Positions 42,569 through 52,399 are shown, counted from the first letter of the stretch. The stretch is DNA of 64,000 nt from Stutzerimonas xanthomarina (GCF_003935375.1 NZ_RHQM01000014.1:89091-153090); one strand, 5' to 3'. The notes: generated from the sequence alone by a model not told the origin. Numbers and translations are program-made.

Positions 42569-42877
42569 CTATTGAAGCTGTTCGGCCGCGAGGATCGCGT
42601 TGGCCAGCTCCATGTCGGTGGCTTCCAGCTGCGGCTGCTCGCTGCGCAGTTGCTGCAGCATGGCTTCCAGATACGGGCCGCGGATCTCGCCGTTGCTGGC
42701 CACGAAGCTGCCTGCATCCTCGCGCGCAGGTATCACCAGCTTGTCGTCCTTGAAGGTCATGTAGGTGGATGCTGTGGTCGCACCCGAGGAGAGAATGTCG
42801 CGGACCAGGCCATCGGCCACGGCGCTGCCAACCGGCACCAACGCCAGGGTGAACGCTGCGAAAAGTGTCTTGCGCAT
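42569..42877 (-). CDS. DUF2388 secreted protein
   Basis: 102 residues with a signal peptide (MRKTLFAAFTLALVPVGSAVA, cleaved before DGLV). The mature part follows the Pseudomonas DUF2388 pattern: VRDILSSGATTASTYMTFKD, REDAGSFVASNGEIRGPYLE and a helical tail ATDMELANAILAAEQLQ. The family is periplasmic or outer-membrane-associated and its function is unknown. A strong AAGGAGG site precedes the ATG. It lies upstream of osmC and may be co-transcribed with it. Confidence 0.85.
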   Translation of the reverse strand: MRKTLFAAFTLALVPVGSAVADGLVRDILSSGATTASTYMTFKDDKLVIPAREDAGSFVASNGEIRGPYLEAMLQQLRSEQPQLEATDMELANAILAAEQLQ

Positions 42878-42943
42878 GAGCGGAAACCTCCTTGCTATCG
42901 TTCTTCTGAGAGTGCGATGGGCGAAGGAGAGTTCCGGTTGCCG

Positions 42944-45900
42944 CTAGTCGCGCCCGTCGATCAGGCGCCGGATGCGGGCAGCGAGGATGTCGATGCTGAA
43001 CGGTTTGGCGAGGATATCCATGCCGGGTGCGAGGAAGTCGTTACGCATCTCGTCGTCCGGTACATAGCCGGTGATGAAGAGCACCTTCAGTTCGGGGCGG
43101 TGCTGTCGCGCGCTTTCCACCAGCTGCCGTCCGTTCAGGCCGGGCAGGCCGAAATCGGTGACCAGCAGATCGAGGCGCTGATCGCTGTGCAGGTAGGGCA
43201 GCGCGCCATTCGCATCGACCGCTTCCAGCACCTGGTAGCCCAGCTCCTGCAGCACCTCCACGACGAGCATGCGCACGGCGGCCTCGTCCTCCACCACCAG
43301 CACGATCTCCCCGTTCGTCGCGCTCGGCACCTCCGTCGATTGCGACGCTGCAGGCGGTAGCTCGTCCTGGGCCTCGTTGCGCGGCAGGTAGAGGATGACC
43401 TGCGTGCCTTCGCCCAGCGTGCTGTCGATGCGCACGTGACCACCGGTCTGCTTGGCGAAGCCGTAGACCATCGACAGGCCTAGGCCGGTGCCCTGGCCGA
43501 TCGGTTTGGTGGTGAAGAATGGATCGAATGCCTTGGCGATGGTCTGAGCCGACATGCCGGAGCCGTTGTCGGTGACGCAGAGCACCACGTAGTCGCCGGG
43601 CTCCGGCGCGTCGGGCTGGTGCTGCTCGATGCGCTGGTTTTCGGTGTGCACGCCGAGGCGGCCGCCGTTGGGCATGGCATCGCGGGCATTGATCACCAGA
43701 TTGAGCAGGGCGTTCTCCAGCTGATGACCGTCGGTGTAGGCGAGCCAGGCATCGGCCTGCAGGTCCACTTCCAGCTGGATGTGCTCGCCCATGGTGCGAC
43801 GCAGCATGTCCTCCATCGACACCACCAGCAGGTTCACGTCAACCGGTTTGGGGTCCAGCGACTGGCGACGGGCGAAGGCCAGCAGGCGATGGGTCAGCGC
43901 CGCGGCACGGTTGGCCGAGGTGGTCGCGGCGTCGATGTAGCGGTCGAGATCGCCGGTATTGCCGCCGGCAACACGCCGCTGGATCAGGTCGAGCGCGCCG
44001 AGCACGCCGGTCAGCATGTTGTTGAAGTCGTGCGCCAGGCCGCCGGTGAGTTGCCCGATGGCTTCCATCTTCTGCGCGTGGCGCAGCGCTTCTTCGGCGC
44101 GCTCGCGTTCGGCCATCTCGATGTGCAGCCGGCTGTTGATCGCCGCCAGCTCGCGGGTACGTTCGGCAACCCGGCGCTCGAGGCTGTCGTTGAGTTCGCG
44201 CAGCGCCTCTTCGGCGGCAACCTGGGCAGTGACGTCAGTATTGGTGCCGAACCAGTGGGTAACCTGGCCGAAGTCGTCGCGAATCGGCAGCGCGCGGGAG
44301 AGGAACCAGCGGTACTTGCCGTCCTTGCCGCGCAACGGAAAGGTTTCCTCCCAGATTGAGCCGATGGCGAAGGCGCGCTTCATCGAGGCGCTGACCCGCT
44401 CATGGTGGTCCGGGTGGTTCACCGTGCGCCAGCCAAGGGCGCGCATGGCTTCGTCGGTGGTGCCGGTGTAGTCGTACCAGCGCTTGTTGTACCAGTAGAT
44501 GTGGCCGCTGGGGTCGGCCATCCAGGCGAACTGGCTCATGTTGTCAGCGAGGGTGCGGAACTGCTCTTCGCTCTCCCGCAATGCGCGTTCGGCGCGCATG
44601 CGCTCATCGGCGGTCCAGGCGCGGTCGGCGACTTCGCGGATGAACGAGATGTCGTCGTCGAGCCAGCCGCGCGGCTGTTCTTCGAGCAGCATCATCACGG
44701 CGGAAATGCGGCCCTGCTCGAACAGCGGGACGCAGACGATGCTGCGGATCTGGCTTTCGGCGAAGTTCTCCGCATGGCTGGCAGTGCGGGCGTCGTGCAG
44801 CACGTCTTCGATCACGACCAGTTCGTTTTCCTGCAGATCGTAGAAGAAGTCACCGTAATCGGCGAAATGCACTACTTCGCTGCTGCTGTCCGAACTGCCG
44901 TCGCTCCAGTAGCGCTCGATGGTGGCGCTCTGGCTCGGTGCATCGACACTGGCGAACAGCACGCGGGAAACACCGATGGTGCGGCCGATCACGCTCACCG
45001 CGGCATGCGCAATGGTCTGGCTGTCGTGCTGCTCGCGCAGCAGGTCGCCCAGTTCGATCAGCGCGGTCTGACGCTGTTCGGCCTGCTGGCGATCCTTGAT
45101 CTGCTCTTCGAGCATCTCGTTCATGCGCAGCATGCGTTCGGCAGCGTTGCGTTCGGCCGTGATGTTGCGCGCGGTACCGAGGATGCGCACCTTGCCGCTG
45201 GAATCGACGAGCCGGCGGCCACGATTGGCGAGCCAGACGAACTCGCCGATGCGGGTATCGAAGATGCGGTAGTCGAGCTGGAACTCGCCGTCGCCACGTC
45301 CCGCCAGGGTCTCGCCCAGCGCCTTGAGCAGCACGCTGCGGTCGTCCGGATGGATCCGCGCAAGAATCTCGTGCACACCCAGCCCCGGCTCATCCGGCGC
45401 CAGCCCGGCCATGGCCTTGAGTTGTGCGTCCCAGTGCAGCGAATGATGGCTGTCGCGGTATTCCCAGACGCCGATCGAGGCGATCTCGTTGGCGAGGCTG
45501 ATGCGCTGCTCGGCTTCGCGCAGGGCCTTGCTGGCCCGCATGCGCTCGGCCGCGGCACGGATGCGCTCCAGCACCTCGCGCGCCAGGCCGATGTCATCCG
45601 GGCTCCAGGGCAGCGGCTGGCTGCGGACGAACATGAGCAGCGCGGGCTGGGTGCCGGACTCGACACCTGGCAGCTCGGTGAACAGGACCGAGCGGGCGGC
45701 CAGATGTTGCAGCAGCGAGTCACTGCCTGACGTGTCTTTCTTGAGCACGACCAGGTTTTCGTCTGGCAGGCGGTCGATGAAACCGGCGGCGTCCGCTTCC
45801 AGGCTATGACGCCCTATCCGGCTCGGAGCATCCGCAGCCAGCCATTCCTGTTTCACGGCCAGCGTGCCGTCCTTCACGGTCCCCCAGGCGATGCAGTCAC

Positions 45901-47680
45901 AGTGCGTAAGCCGGGCCAGGCGCTCGTCGAGTACGCAGCAGACATCGACCCGCTCGCTGCAAGCCTGCAGACAATCGCTCAGTTCGAGAAGAAAGGCCTG
46001 CAATGCCTGGTGCTGGGTGCGCTCACTGATGTCGCTGAAGGTGCAGATGGCGCCCTGCAGCTCGCCGTCGCGGTAGATCGGCGCGACCCGGTATTCCACC
46101 GGCAGGCTGCTGCCGTCGACGCGGAAGAACAGTTCGTGCTCGACGTGGCGTGGTTCGCCGGTCGTGGCGGTGTGCTGGATCGGGCAGTCCTGCACCGGGT
46201 AGGGGCTGCCGTCCGGATGGCTGTGATGGATCACATGGTGCAGCTGGCGGCCTAGCACTTCCTCGCGGCTGGCGAAGCCCAGCAGGTTGAGGAAGGCATC
46301 GTTGCACAGGGTGACCATGCCGCCGCGGTCGATGGAGTAGAAACCTTCGTTGGCCGAATCCAGCAACAGGCGGGTGAAGGCTTCGCTCTCCAGCCGCTGC
46401 ATCTCCGAGCGCCGGCGGCTGTCGACGTCCTGGGCCACGCAGACCCAGTGCAGCAATTGTCCGTCGGCATCGTAGATCGGTGCAGCGCTGACCTGGAACC
46501 AGCGCGGCTGGCCATCGATGTCGCGCAGGGGCAGTTCGAGCTTGAACGGTAGTTGGCGTTGCAGCGCGGCCTGCCATTGTTCGGCCGTACGCTGGCGATC
46601 GTTCGCGGAGACCGCGACAAGCCAGCCGTCGCCACGTGATTGCTGCTCGTCCAGGCCGGTGAATTCGAACCAGTAACTGTTGCAATAGCTCAGGCTGCCA
46701 TCGGCATCGCATTGCCAGACCACCTGTGGACTGAGGTCGACCAGCGTGCGGTAACGCTCCTCCATTTCCCGGGCGAAGCTCTGCTGCAGCCGCGCTTCGG
46801 TCAAATCGCGGAGAATTTTGACGAAGCCCTGCGTCTTGCCGTCGTGCAAAAGCGGGGTAAGCACTCCACTGGCCCAGAAGCGGGAACCGTCCTTGCGCTG
46901 GTGCCAGCGCTCATCGATGGCGCTGCCTTTCTCGCGTGCCGTGCGCATTTCCTGCTCAGGGGCGTGTTGTGCGCAATCCTCTTCGGTGAAGATGCGGGCG
47001 AGCGGCTGGCCAATCATCTCTTTGGCAGTCCAGCCGAGCATGCGCTGCGCACCGCTGTTCCAGCTGGTGATGCGTCCGCTCGGGTCAGTGGCGAGGATCG
47101 CGTAATCCTGCGCGCTGTCGATGATCTGGCGGCTGCGCGCCTCTTCGTCGCGCAAGCGTCGCAGCTCCAGCAGCGCCATGACCTGACGCGCCACGGCCTG
47201 CAGCTGCGTGGCCTGACGCGGTGAGAGCTCGCGTGGCTGGCGGTCGCAGACGCACAGCGTACCCAGCGGCAGGCCGTCGTCGTTGCGCAGGATCGCCGCG
47301 GCATAGAAGCGAGCGGGCTCGCCTGCGGCGAGACGTGGCATCTCCACGGGTGCGCTGAGTTCGCCGCTGTGCCTGGTGATCAGCGGCTCGGATTGCAGGA
47401 TCGCGCGGGCACAGAGCGAGCGCGCGAGCGGAACGGGCTCGCGCTCGAGCGCGAAGGCGCCCCTGCAGTACTGGTATTGGTCATCGATGAAATGAATCGC
47501 CGCCGCCGGACAGGCACAGAGGTCCGCAGCCATGGCGGCAAGCTCATCCAGCTCCGCGTCGCACGAGACGTCGAGCGCGGCATAGCGAGCCAATGCGATC
47601 AGCCGTTCAGCTTCATTCCAGGTCGCTGTGAGGGCGCTGTGTTCGGCGTTCAAGGTGTCCTGCTCGGCTATCCATGGCAC
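42944..47680 (-). CDS. Large hybrid sensor histidine kinase (GAF/PAS, HisKA, HATPase, REC)
   Basis: 1578 residues from GTG at 47680; the start is weakly defined and a later TTG is possible. There are no membrane helices, so it is cytosolic. Order by eye: GAF (about 25-170), three PAS domains (about 180-550, ending in IYRDGELQGAICTFSDISER), GAF (about 560-720), PAS (about 735-850), GAF (about 870-1020), PAS (about 1035-1150), HisKA with phospho-His in LTGGLAHDFNNMLTGVLG (about 1205), HATPase (NALLNLVINARDAM, DNGSGMS, GTGLGLSMVYGFAKQ) and a receiver (ILVVEDEAAVRMLVV, phospho-Asp in LLVTDFGLPGLNG, about 1505). The built-in receiver suggests a phosphorelay. No partner regulator is adjacent; signal unknown. 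Confidence 0.9.
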   Translation of the reverse strand: MPWIAEQDTLNAEHSALTATWNEAERLIALARYAALDVSCDAELDELAAMAADLCACPAAAIHFIDDQYQYCRGAFALEREPVPLARSLCARAILQSEPLITRHSGELSAPVEMPRLAAGEPARFYAAAILRNDDGLPLGTLCVCDRQPRELSPRQATQLQAVARQVMALLELRRLRDEEARSRQIIDSAQDYAILATDPSGRITSWNSGAQRMLGWTAKEMIGQPLARIFTEEDCAQHAPEQEMRTAREKGSAIDERWHQRKDGSRFWASGVLTPLLHDGKTQGFVKILRDLTEARLQQSFAREMEERYRTLVDLSPQVVWQCDADGSLSYCNSYWFEFTGLDEQQSRGDGWLVAVSANDRQRTAEQWQAALQRQLPFKLELPLRDIDGQPRWFQVSAAPIYDADGQLLHWVCVAQDVDSRRRSEMQRLESEAFTRLLLDSANEGFYSIDRGGMVTLCNDAFLNLLGFASREEVLGRQLHHVIHHSHPDGSPYPVQDCPIQHTATTGEPRHVEHELFFRVDGSSLPVEYRVAPIYRDGELQGAICTFSDISERTQHQALQAFLLELSDCLQACSERVDVCCVLDERLARLTHCDCIAWGTVKDGTLAVKQEWLAADAPSRIGRHSLEADAAGFIDRLPDENLVVLKKDTSGSDSLLQHLAARSVLFTELPGVESGTQPALLMFVRSQPLPWSPDDIGLAREVLERIRAAAERMRASKALREAEQRISLANEIASIGVWEYRDSHHSLHWDAQLKAMAGLAPDEPGLGVHEILARIHPDDRSVLLKALGETLAGRGDGEFQLDYRIFDTRIGEFVWLANRGRRLVDSSGKVRILGTARNITAERNAAERMLRMNEMLEEQIKDRQQAEQRQTALIELGDLLREQHDSQTIAHAAVSVIGRTIGVSRVLFASVDAPSQSATIERYWSDGSSDSSSEVVHFADYGDFFYDLQENELVVIEDVLHDARTASHAENFAESQIRSIVCVPLFEQGRISAVMMLLEEQPRGWLDDDISFIREVADRAWTADERMRAERALRESEEQFRTLADNMSQFAWMADPSGHIYWYNKRWYDYTGTTDEAMRALGWRTVNHPDHHERVSASMKRAFAIGSIWEETFPLRGKDGKYRWFLSRALPIRDDFGQVTHWFGTNTDVTAQVAAEEALRELNDSLERRVAERTRELAAINSRLHIEMAERERAEEALRHAQKMEAIGQLTGGLAHDFNNMLTGVLGALDLIQRRVAGGNTGDLDRYIDAATTSANRAAALTHRLLAFARRQSLDPKPVDVNLLVVSMEDMLRRTMGEHIQLEVDLQADAWLAYTDGHQLENALLNLVINARDAMPNGGRLGVHTENQRIEQHQPDAPEPGDYVVLCVTDNGSGMSAQTIAKAFDPFFTTKPIGQGTGLGLSMVYGFAKQTGGHVRIDSTLGEGTQVILYLPRNEAQDELPPAASQSTEVPSATNGEIVLVVEDEAAVRMLVVEVLQELGYQVLEAVDANGALPYLHSDQRLDLLVTDFGLPGLNGRQLVESARQHRPELKVLFITGYVPDDEMRNDFLAPGMDILAKPFSIDILAARIRRLIDGRD

Positions 47681-47844
47681 TGAGTAATTCAGACGGGTCT
47701 GTCAGTCGACCACCCTTCAGCGGCGGGTGTGTCGAGCGGTCAGCAAAAGACTACGCCGAGCCTGCTTGGTTCAGGCAGCAGGCGACGAAACTCCCGACGA
47801 ACGGAGCGCCGCGCGGGTGCCCGCACCTGGTCGTCAGCGCTGCG

Positions 47845-49449
47845 CTAACGCGTCGCCTGCAGGGCCCTGAGCAATGCGGCATCGCGCTGGTAGATATCCG
47901 GGCGATAGCGCAGCTGGCCGTTGTCGTCGACGGTCGCGGTCCAGTAGGCCATCAGGATCGGCATGCGGCGTGCCAGGCGGTACTCGTGGGTCTTGCCGGT
48001 CTGCAGCAGTCTGGCGACGGTCTCGCGCTCGTCTTCGTCGAGTAGCAGGTCGACCAGCTGCAGTGCCCCTTCGACGCGCACGCAGCCGGAGCTGAGGGCG
48101 CGGTCGGTGCGATCGAACAGCGGCTTGCTCGGCGTATCGTGGAGGTACACCGAGAATGGGTTGGCGAAGCGGATCGCCACCTGTCCGAGCGGATTGGCCG
48201 GGCCTGCCTCCTGGCGCAGCATGATGTTGCGCGGTGCATGCCAGTCGACGCTGGCCGGGTCCAGATCATTGCCCTGGGCATCGAGCACGCGCATCCCGTG
48301 ACGTGCCAGGTAGCCGGCGTCCTCGCGGATCAATGGCAGCTTGTCCTGCTGCAGGATGGTCGGAGGTACGGTCCAGGTGGGGTTGAGCGTCAGGCGGGTG
48401 ATCTGTGATTTCAGCGGCGGCGTCTGCCGCGCCTGGCGGCCGACCTGGGTGCGCGTCTGCCAGAACGGGCAGCTGTCGCGGTAGTAGATCAGCCGTGCGC
48501 CGGCGATATCCACCAGCAGCGATTGCGGCTCGATGTCCCGGCTGATCCAGCGCAGGCGCTCCAGATTGATACGCACCTGATCGAGACGGCTGGCCGGGCT
48601 GACGTTCAATGCGGTCAGAGTGCCGGCGCCGATCACGCCGTCGGCTTCCAGACCATGTCGCGTCTGAAAGCGGCGCACCGCCTCGACCAGCTCGTCGTCG
48701 TAGCGCGGCTCCAGCGCCGCCGTACTGGCGGCGCCGGCGAGCAGCATTTCGCGCAGCAGCGGCACACGTTCATCGCTCATTCCGGGTCGCAGCGTCGTGC
48801 CGTCCGGCAATGGCCGCCAGGCGGGCAGCGGTGCCAGGCGCAACCGCGCATAGGCGGCGCGCAAGTCGCGGTACAGCGCAAGGGCCGGGCGGGCGCGCTC
48901 GAAGGCCTGCGGCAGATCGGTAAGGCCCTGCACGGCGATCTGCAGCAATTGCTGGCTATCGTCGCGCTCCGCGGCGTCGGGGCTGCGCCAGATCGGCTCG
49001 ACATCGGCCTGGTGCAGGCGACCACGGGCCAGATGGTGCAGCGCTTCCAGATAGGCGTGGCTGGTAAGGATGTCAGCGCATTCGCGATGCAGCGGCGCGG
49101 TCGACGACTGATAGAGCTGCTCGCGTATGCGCGCCGGCTGATACTGCGCCGGGTCCAGACCGTCATCGGCCAGTTGCGCGAGCTGCTGCAGCAAGCCGTC
49201 GAACGTCGCATAGGAATTCCACACCGGTTGGTGATGCACGGCTGCATAGAATGCCGACAGTCGCTGCAGCGCCTCTGGCTCCGGCCTGTCCGGCATCGCC
49301 GTGCAGCGCTCTGGCAGGTTTTTCAGCGCGGTTTCGAGCGGCGTGGGCGGCGCGACGAGCGGCTCTGCCGAGGCCGCGAGCGGGGCGAGGCAGAGCCAGA
49401 CGGCAAGACGAAATGCACATTTTTTGAACAATTTATCGCTCCAGGCCAT
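47845..49449 (-). CDS. L,D-transpeptidase, YcbB/LdtD type
   Basis: 534 residues from ATG at 49449; the open frame extends upstream, but this Met is followed by a signal peptide (KLFKKCAFRLAVWLCLAPLA). A peptidoglycan-binding domain lies at about 240-295 (VEAVRRFQTRHGLEADGVIG). The YkuD catalytic domain (about 325-480) has QSLLVDIAGARLIYY at its start and the nucleophile in ALSSGCVRVEGALQ, with the His in VYLHDTPSK. These enzymes make 3-3 cross-links between mDAP residues in the periplasm. It is transcribed divergently from a second L,D-transpeptidase-family gene at 49659. Confidence 0.9.
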   Translation of the reverse strand: MAWSDKLFKKCAFRLAVWLCLAPLAASAEPLVAPPTPLETALKNLPERCTAMPDRPEPEALQRLSAFYAAVHHQPVWNSYATFDGLLQQLAQLADDGLDPAQYQPARIREQLYQSSTAPLHRECADILTSHAYLEALHHLARGRLHQADVEPIWRSPDAAERDDSQQLLQIAVQGLTDLPQAFERARPALALYRDLRAAYARLRLAPLPAWRPLPDGTTLRPGMSDERVPLLREMLLAGAASTAALEPRYDDELVEAVRRFQTRHGLEADGVIGAGTLTALNVSPASRLDQVRINLERLRWISRDIEPQSLLVDIAGARLIYYRDSCPFWQTRTQVGRQARQTPPLKSQITRLTLNPTWTVPPTILQQDKLPLIREDAGYLARHGMRVLDAQGNDLDPASVDWHAPRNIMLRQEAGPANPLGQVAIRFANPFSVYLHDTPSKPLFDRTDRALSSGCVRVEGALQLVDLLLDEDERETVARLLQTGKTHEYRLARRMPILMAYWTATVDDNGQLRYRPDIYQRDAALLRALQATR

Positions 49450-49658
49450 TCCCGTGACTGCTAGACTGCGCGCCTGTAGGGCCGCCGTTCCGGTGTCTGC
49501 CGGCATTCTTTCGGGCCCATAAAAACATATCCTGCTGGGCATTGGGCGCACGTTCGTCCCGCCCGGCTTTGTTGCGCTGCTGCTGTGTTCGGCAGCGAGT
49601 ATGCGGCGCCGGTCAGACAGGAAGTCGTCAGGCCGGGCCCGACGAGGTTGCTTGCTCG

Positions 49659-50372
49659 ATGATGTCCATGCTTCGACGTGCCTGCCTGGCGGCGGGACTT
49701 TTCGTTCTCGCTTCGCCTGTCTGGGCGGCCGGTGCAACCTATCAGCCGATGGTCGACAGCCTGGCCCGATTGGCGCCCACGCTCGATCGCCAGGTTCTGA
49801 CCCACGCCGTCGCGGCCATGCAATGCGCCGTCAACAACGGTGCAAGTGCTGCCCAGCGTCTGGCGGTGATCGATTTCTCGCTGCCCTCCAGCGAGCGACG
49901 GCTGTGGATCTTCGATCTGGAAAAGGAAGAGTTGCTGCTCGAGGACCTGGTCGCCCATGGCCAGAAGTCCGGCGACAATCACGCCACGCAGTTCTCCAAT
50001 ACGGTAGGCAGTCACCAGTCCAGCATCGGTCTGTTCCGCACCGCCGAAAGCTACAGCGGCAAGCATGGCTACTCGCTGCGCATGGACGGATTGGAGCCGG
50101 GAATCAATGACCGCGCCCGCGAACGCGCCATCGTCATCCACCCGGCGGCTTACGTGAATCCTTCCTGGATTGCCACCCAGGGCCGCATCGGCCGCAGTCA
50201 GGGCTGCCCGGCGGTACGGCCTGAGGTGGCGCGGATGGTGGTCGATAGCCTCAAGGGCGGCCAGTTCATGTTCTCCTGGTACCCCGACCAGCAATGGCTG
50301 CAATCCTCGGCGTATCTCAACTGCAAGCCCAACCAGGTCGCGACCATTCTCGCTGCACGTTCGGGCGGCTGA
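49659..50372 (+). CDS. Murein L,D-transpeptidase catalytic-domain protein (YkuD_2 type)
   Basis: 237 residues from ATG at 49659 (MMSMLRRACLAAGLFVLASP), with a signal peptide ending near VWAAGA. The catalytic region is the compact YkuD_2 form: RLAVIDFSLPSSERRLWIFD, VAHGQKSGDNHATQFSNTVG, SSIGLFRTAESYSGKHGYSL and the Cys in GRIGRSQGCPAVR (about 195), with AIVIHPAAYVNP carrying the His. Predicted periplasmic peptidoglycan activity, possibly carboxypeptidase-like or cross-linking. It diverges from the larger YcbB-type enzyme, 209 bases away, so the two may share control. Confidence 0.87.
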   Translation: MMSMLRRACLAAGLFVLASPVWAAGATYQPMVDSLARLAPTLDRQVLTHAVAAMQCAVNNGASAAQRLAVIDFSLPSSERRLWIFDLEKEELLLEDLVAHGQKSGDNHATQFSNTVGSHQSSIGLFRTAESYSGKHGYSLRMDGLEPGINDRARERAIVIHPAAYVNPSWIATQGRIGRSQGCPAVRPEVARMVVDSLKGGQFMFSWYPDQQWLQSSAYLNCKPNQVATILAARSGG

Positions 50373-50450
50373 TGCAGCATTCGGATCGTCGCTAGGGTCG
50401 GCCTCATCGGCGCAAGTGCGGGCACTGACGCAGGTGCGGTCCGAGGTGGC

Positions 50451-50522
50451 GTAGGGTGGATCACGCTTCACCGATCCACCGGACGGAGTTGTGGTGGATG
50501 TAAAAAGCGACACCCACCCTAC
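50451..50522. repeat. REP/MITE-like imperfect palindrome
   Basis: GTAGGGTGG at 50451 and its complement CCACCCTAC at 50514 bound a 72-bp element with further pairing inside (GGATC...GATCC and AAGCG/CGCTT). It lies in the gap after the YkuD_2 gene. Sequences of this sort recur in many copies in genomes of the P. stutzeri group; other copies could not be counted here. Confidence 0.6.
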
Positions 50523-50541
50523 AAACGCCTCGAGCCTCCGG

Positions 50542-52326
50542 CTATTTCTGCTCGCTCTGCGGCGTCACCCGCAGCACTTCTTCCACGGTGGTGAGGCCGG
50601 CGGCGATCTTCTGGGCGCCTGAGAGGCGCAGGCTGCGCATGCCATCCTTGAAGGCCTGGCGGCGCAGGGCGACGATGTCGGTGTCGGCGGTGATCAGCGG
50701 CTTGATCGCGTCGTTCAGCAGCATGATCTCGTAGACCCCGGCGCGACCGCGGAAACCAGTGTCGCGGCATTCCAGGCAGCCTACCGCCCGTTGCGCGGTG
50801 TTCGGCAGCGGGGCGTTCCAGGGTTTGGTCAATGCGCTCCAGTCGTCTGCATCCAGCTGCATCGGCGCCTTGCAGTGCGGGCACAGCGTGCGCACCAGAC
50901 GCTGGGCCATGACGCCGAGCAGTGTGGCCTTGAGCAGGTAGTGCGGCACGCCCAGTTCCAGCAAGCGGGTGATCGCGCTGGGCGCGTCGTTGGTGTGCAG
51001 GGTGGAGAGCACCAGGTGGCCGGTCAGTGCGGCCTGGATGGCCATCTCGGCGGTTTCCAGGTCGCGGATCTCGCCGACCATGATGATGTCTGGGTCCTGA
51101 CGCATCAGCGCGCGCACGCCGCTGGCGAAGGTCAGATCGATGTTGTGCTGCACCTGCATCTGGTTGAAGGCGCCCTCAATCATCTCGATCGGGTCCTCGA
51201 TGGTGCAGACGTTCACCTCGGGCGTCGCCAGCTGCTTGAGCGTGGTGTAGAGCGTGGTGGTCTTGCCCGAGCCGGTCGGCCCGGTGACGAGGATGATGCC
51301 GTTGGGCTGGCCGGTCATGCTCTGCCAGCGGCGCAGGTCGTCAGCGGAAAAGCCCAGCTGGTCGAAGCCCTTGAGCAGCACTTCGGGGTCGAAGATACGC
51401 ATCACCATCTTCTCGCCGAATGCCGTTGGCAGCGTCGACAGGCGCAGCTCGACTTCGCCGCCTTCCGGCGTCTTGGTCTTGACCCGGCCATCCTGCGGTT
51501 TGCGCTTCTCGGCGACGTTCATCCGGCCGAGAGACTTTAGTCGGCTGACCACCGCCATCGTCACCTGCGGCGGAAACTGATAGACGTTGTGCAGCACGCC
51601 GTCGATGCGAAAGCGTACCGAGCCCTGCTCGCGACGCGGCTCGATGTGGATATCGCTGGCGCGTTGCTGGAAGGCGTACTGGAACAGCCAGTCGACGATG
51701 TTGACGATGTGCGAGTCGTTGGCGTCCGGTTCCTGATCGCTGGCGCCGAGGTTGAGCAGCTGCTCGAAATTGCCGACGCCGCTGATTTTCTGATCGGTAC
51801 CACTGGCGCCGCTGACCGACTTGGCCAGGCGGTAGAACTCGACGGTGAAGCGCTGAATGTCGCTCGGGTTGGCCACCACGCGCTTGATCGGGCGCTTGAG
51901 CACGTGGGTCAGGTTGGCTTCCCAGCCGTGCACGAAGGGCTGGCTGCTGGCGATGGTGACGGCGCTGCTGTCCACCGCCACTGCGAGAATGCTGTGGCGC
52001 TGGGCGAAGGCATAGGACATCAGTGGGGTGACGGCGGCGACGTCGATCTTCAGCGGGTCGATGCGCAGATACGGCTGACCGGCGCGTTCCGCCAGCCAGA
52101 CGGTCAGTGTTTCCAGATCGAGCTTCTTGCCCGGCCGCTGCAGATCATCAAGCTGCTGCGCGGCGAGGAATTCCAGCGGATGCTGCTGGTTGGCCACCGC
52201 GCTGCGGCGGACCGTCAGGCATTGTTCGGCGCTGTCCTGCGCGACCCGCCCCTGGGCGACCAACTCGCGCAACAGATCGGCGAGATCGAGAGGGCGGTCC
52301 TGGGAGGGCGAGTTCAGCACGGACAT
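50542..52326 (-). CDS. GspE/PilB-family secretion ATPase
   Basis: 594 residues. An N-terminal region of GspE type (LADLLRELVAQGRVAQDSAEQ) and a central N2 domain (ASDIHIEPRREQGSVRFRID) precede the ATPase core. Walker A is LVTGPTGSGKTTTLYTTLK, the Asp box CTIEDPIEMIEGAFNQMQV, Walker B DIIMVGEIRDLETAEMA, and a CxxC zinc motif appears in LCPHCKAPMQ and GCLECRDTGFRG. This is the GspE/PulE family that powers type II secretion or type IV pili. No pilin or secretin gene is adjacent, and the same orphan position is known in P. aeruginosa (PA5210), so the machine it serves is unclear. Confidence 0.88.
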   Translation of the reverse strand: MSVLNSPSQDRPLDLADLLRELVAQGRVAQDSAEQCLTVRRSAVANQQHPLEFLAAQQLDDLQRPGKKLDLETLTVWLAERAGQPYLRIDPLKIDVAAVTPLMSYAFAQRHSILAVAVDSSAVTIASSQPFVHGWEANLTHVLKRPIKRVVANPSDIQRFTVEFYRLAKSVSGASGTDQKISGVGNFEQLLNLGASDQEPDANDSHIVNIVDWLFQYAFQQRASDIHIEPRREQGSVRFRIDGVLHNVYQFPPQVTMAVVSRLKSLGRMNVAEKRKPQDGRVKTKTPEGGEVELRLSTLPTAFGEKMVMRIFDPEVLLKGFDQLGFSADDLRRWQSMTGQPNGIILVTGPTGSGKTTTLYTTLKQLATPEVNVCTIEDPIEMIEGAFNQMQVQHNIDLTFASGVRALMRQDPDIIMVGEIRDLETAEMAIQAALTGHLVLSTLHTNDAPSAITRLLELGVPHYLLKATLLGVMAQRLVRTLCPHCKAPMQLDADDWSALTKPWNAPLPNTAQRAVGCLECRDTGFRGRAGVYEIMLLNDAIKPLITADTDIVALRRQAFKDGMRSLRLSGAQKIAAGLTTVEEVLRVTPQSEQK

Positions 52327-52373
52327 GGGATTCCTTCGACGCAGCGGCGGGAAAAGCCAAGCTTGCCGCTAAA

Positions 52374-52399
52374 GCCCCGGCGTTGTCTGCCGCCGGGGT
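52374..52399 (-). terminator. Hairpin after CYTH/CHAD gene
   Basis: CCCCGGC and GCCGGGG pair over 7 bp around a 10-base loop, with only a short T tract on the minus strand. It lies between the CYTH/CHAD stop at 52432 and the GspE start, so the two genes are probably separate transcripts. Confidence 0.6.
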
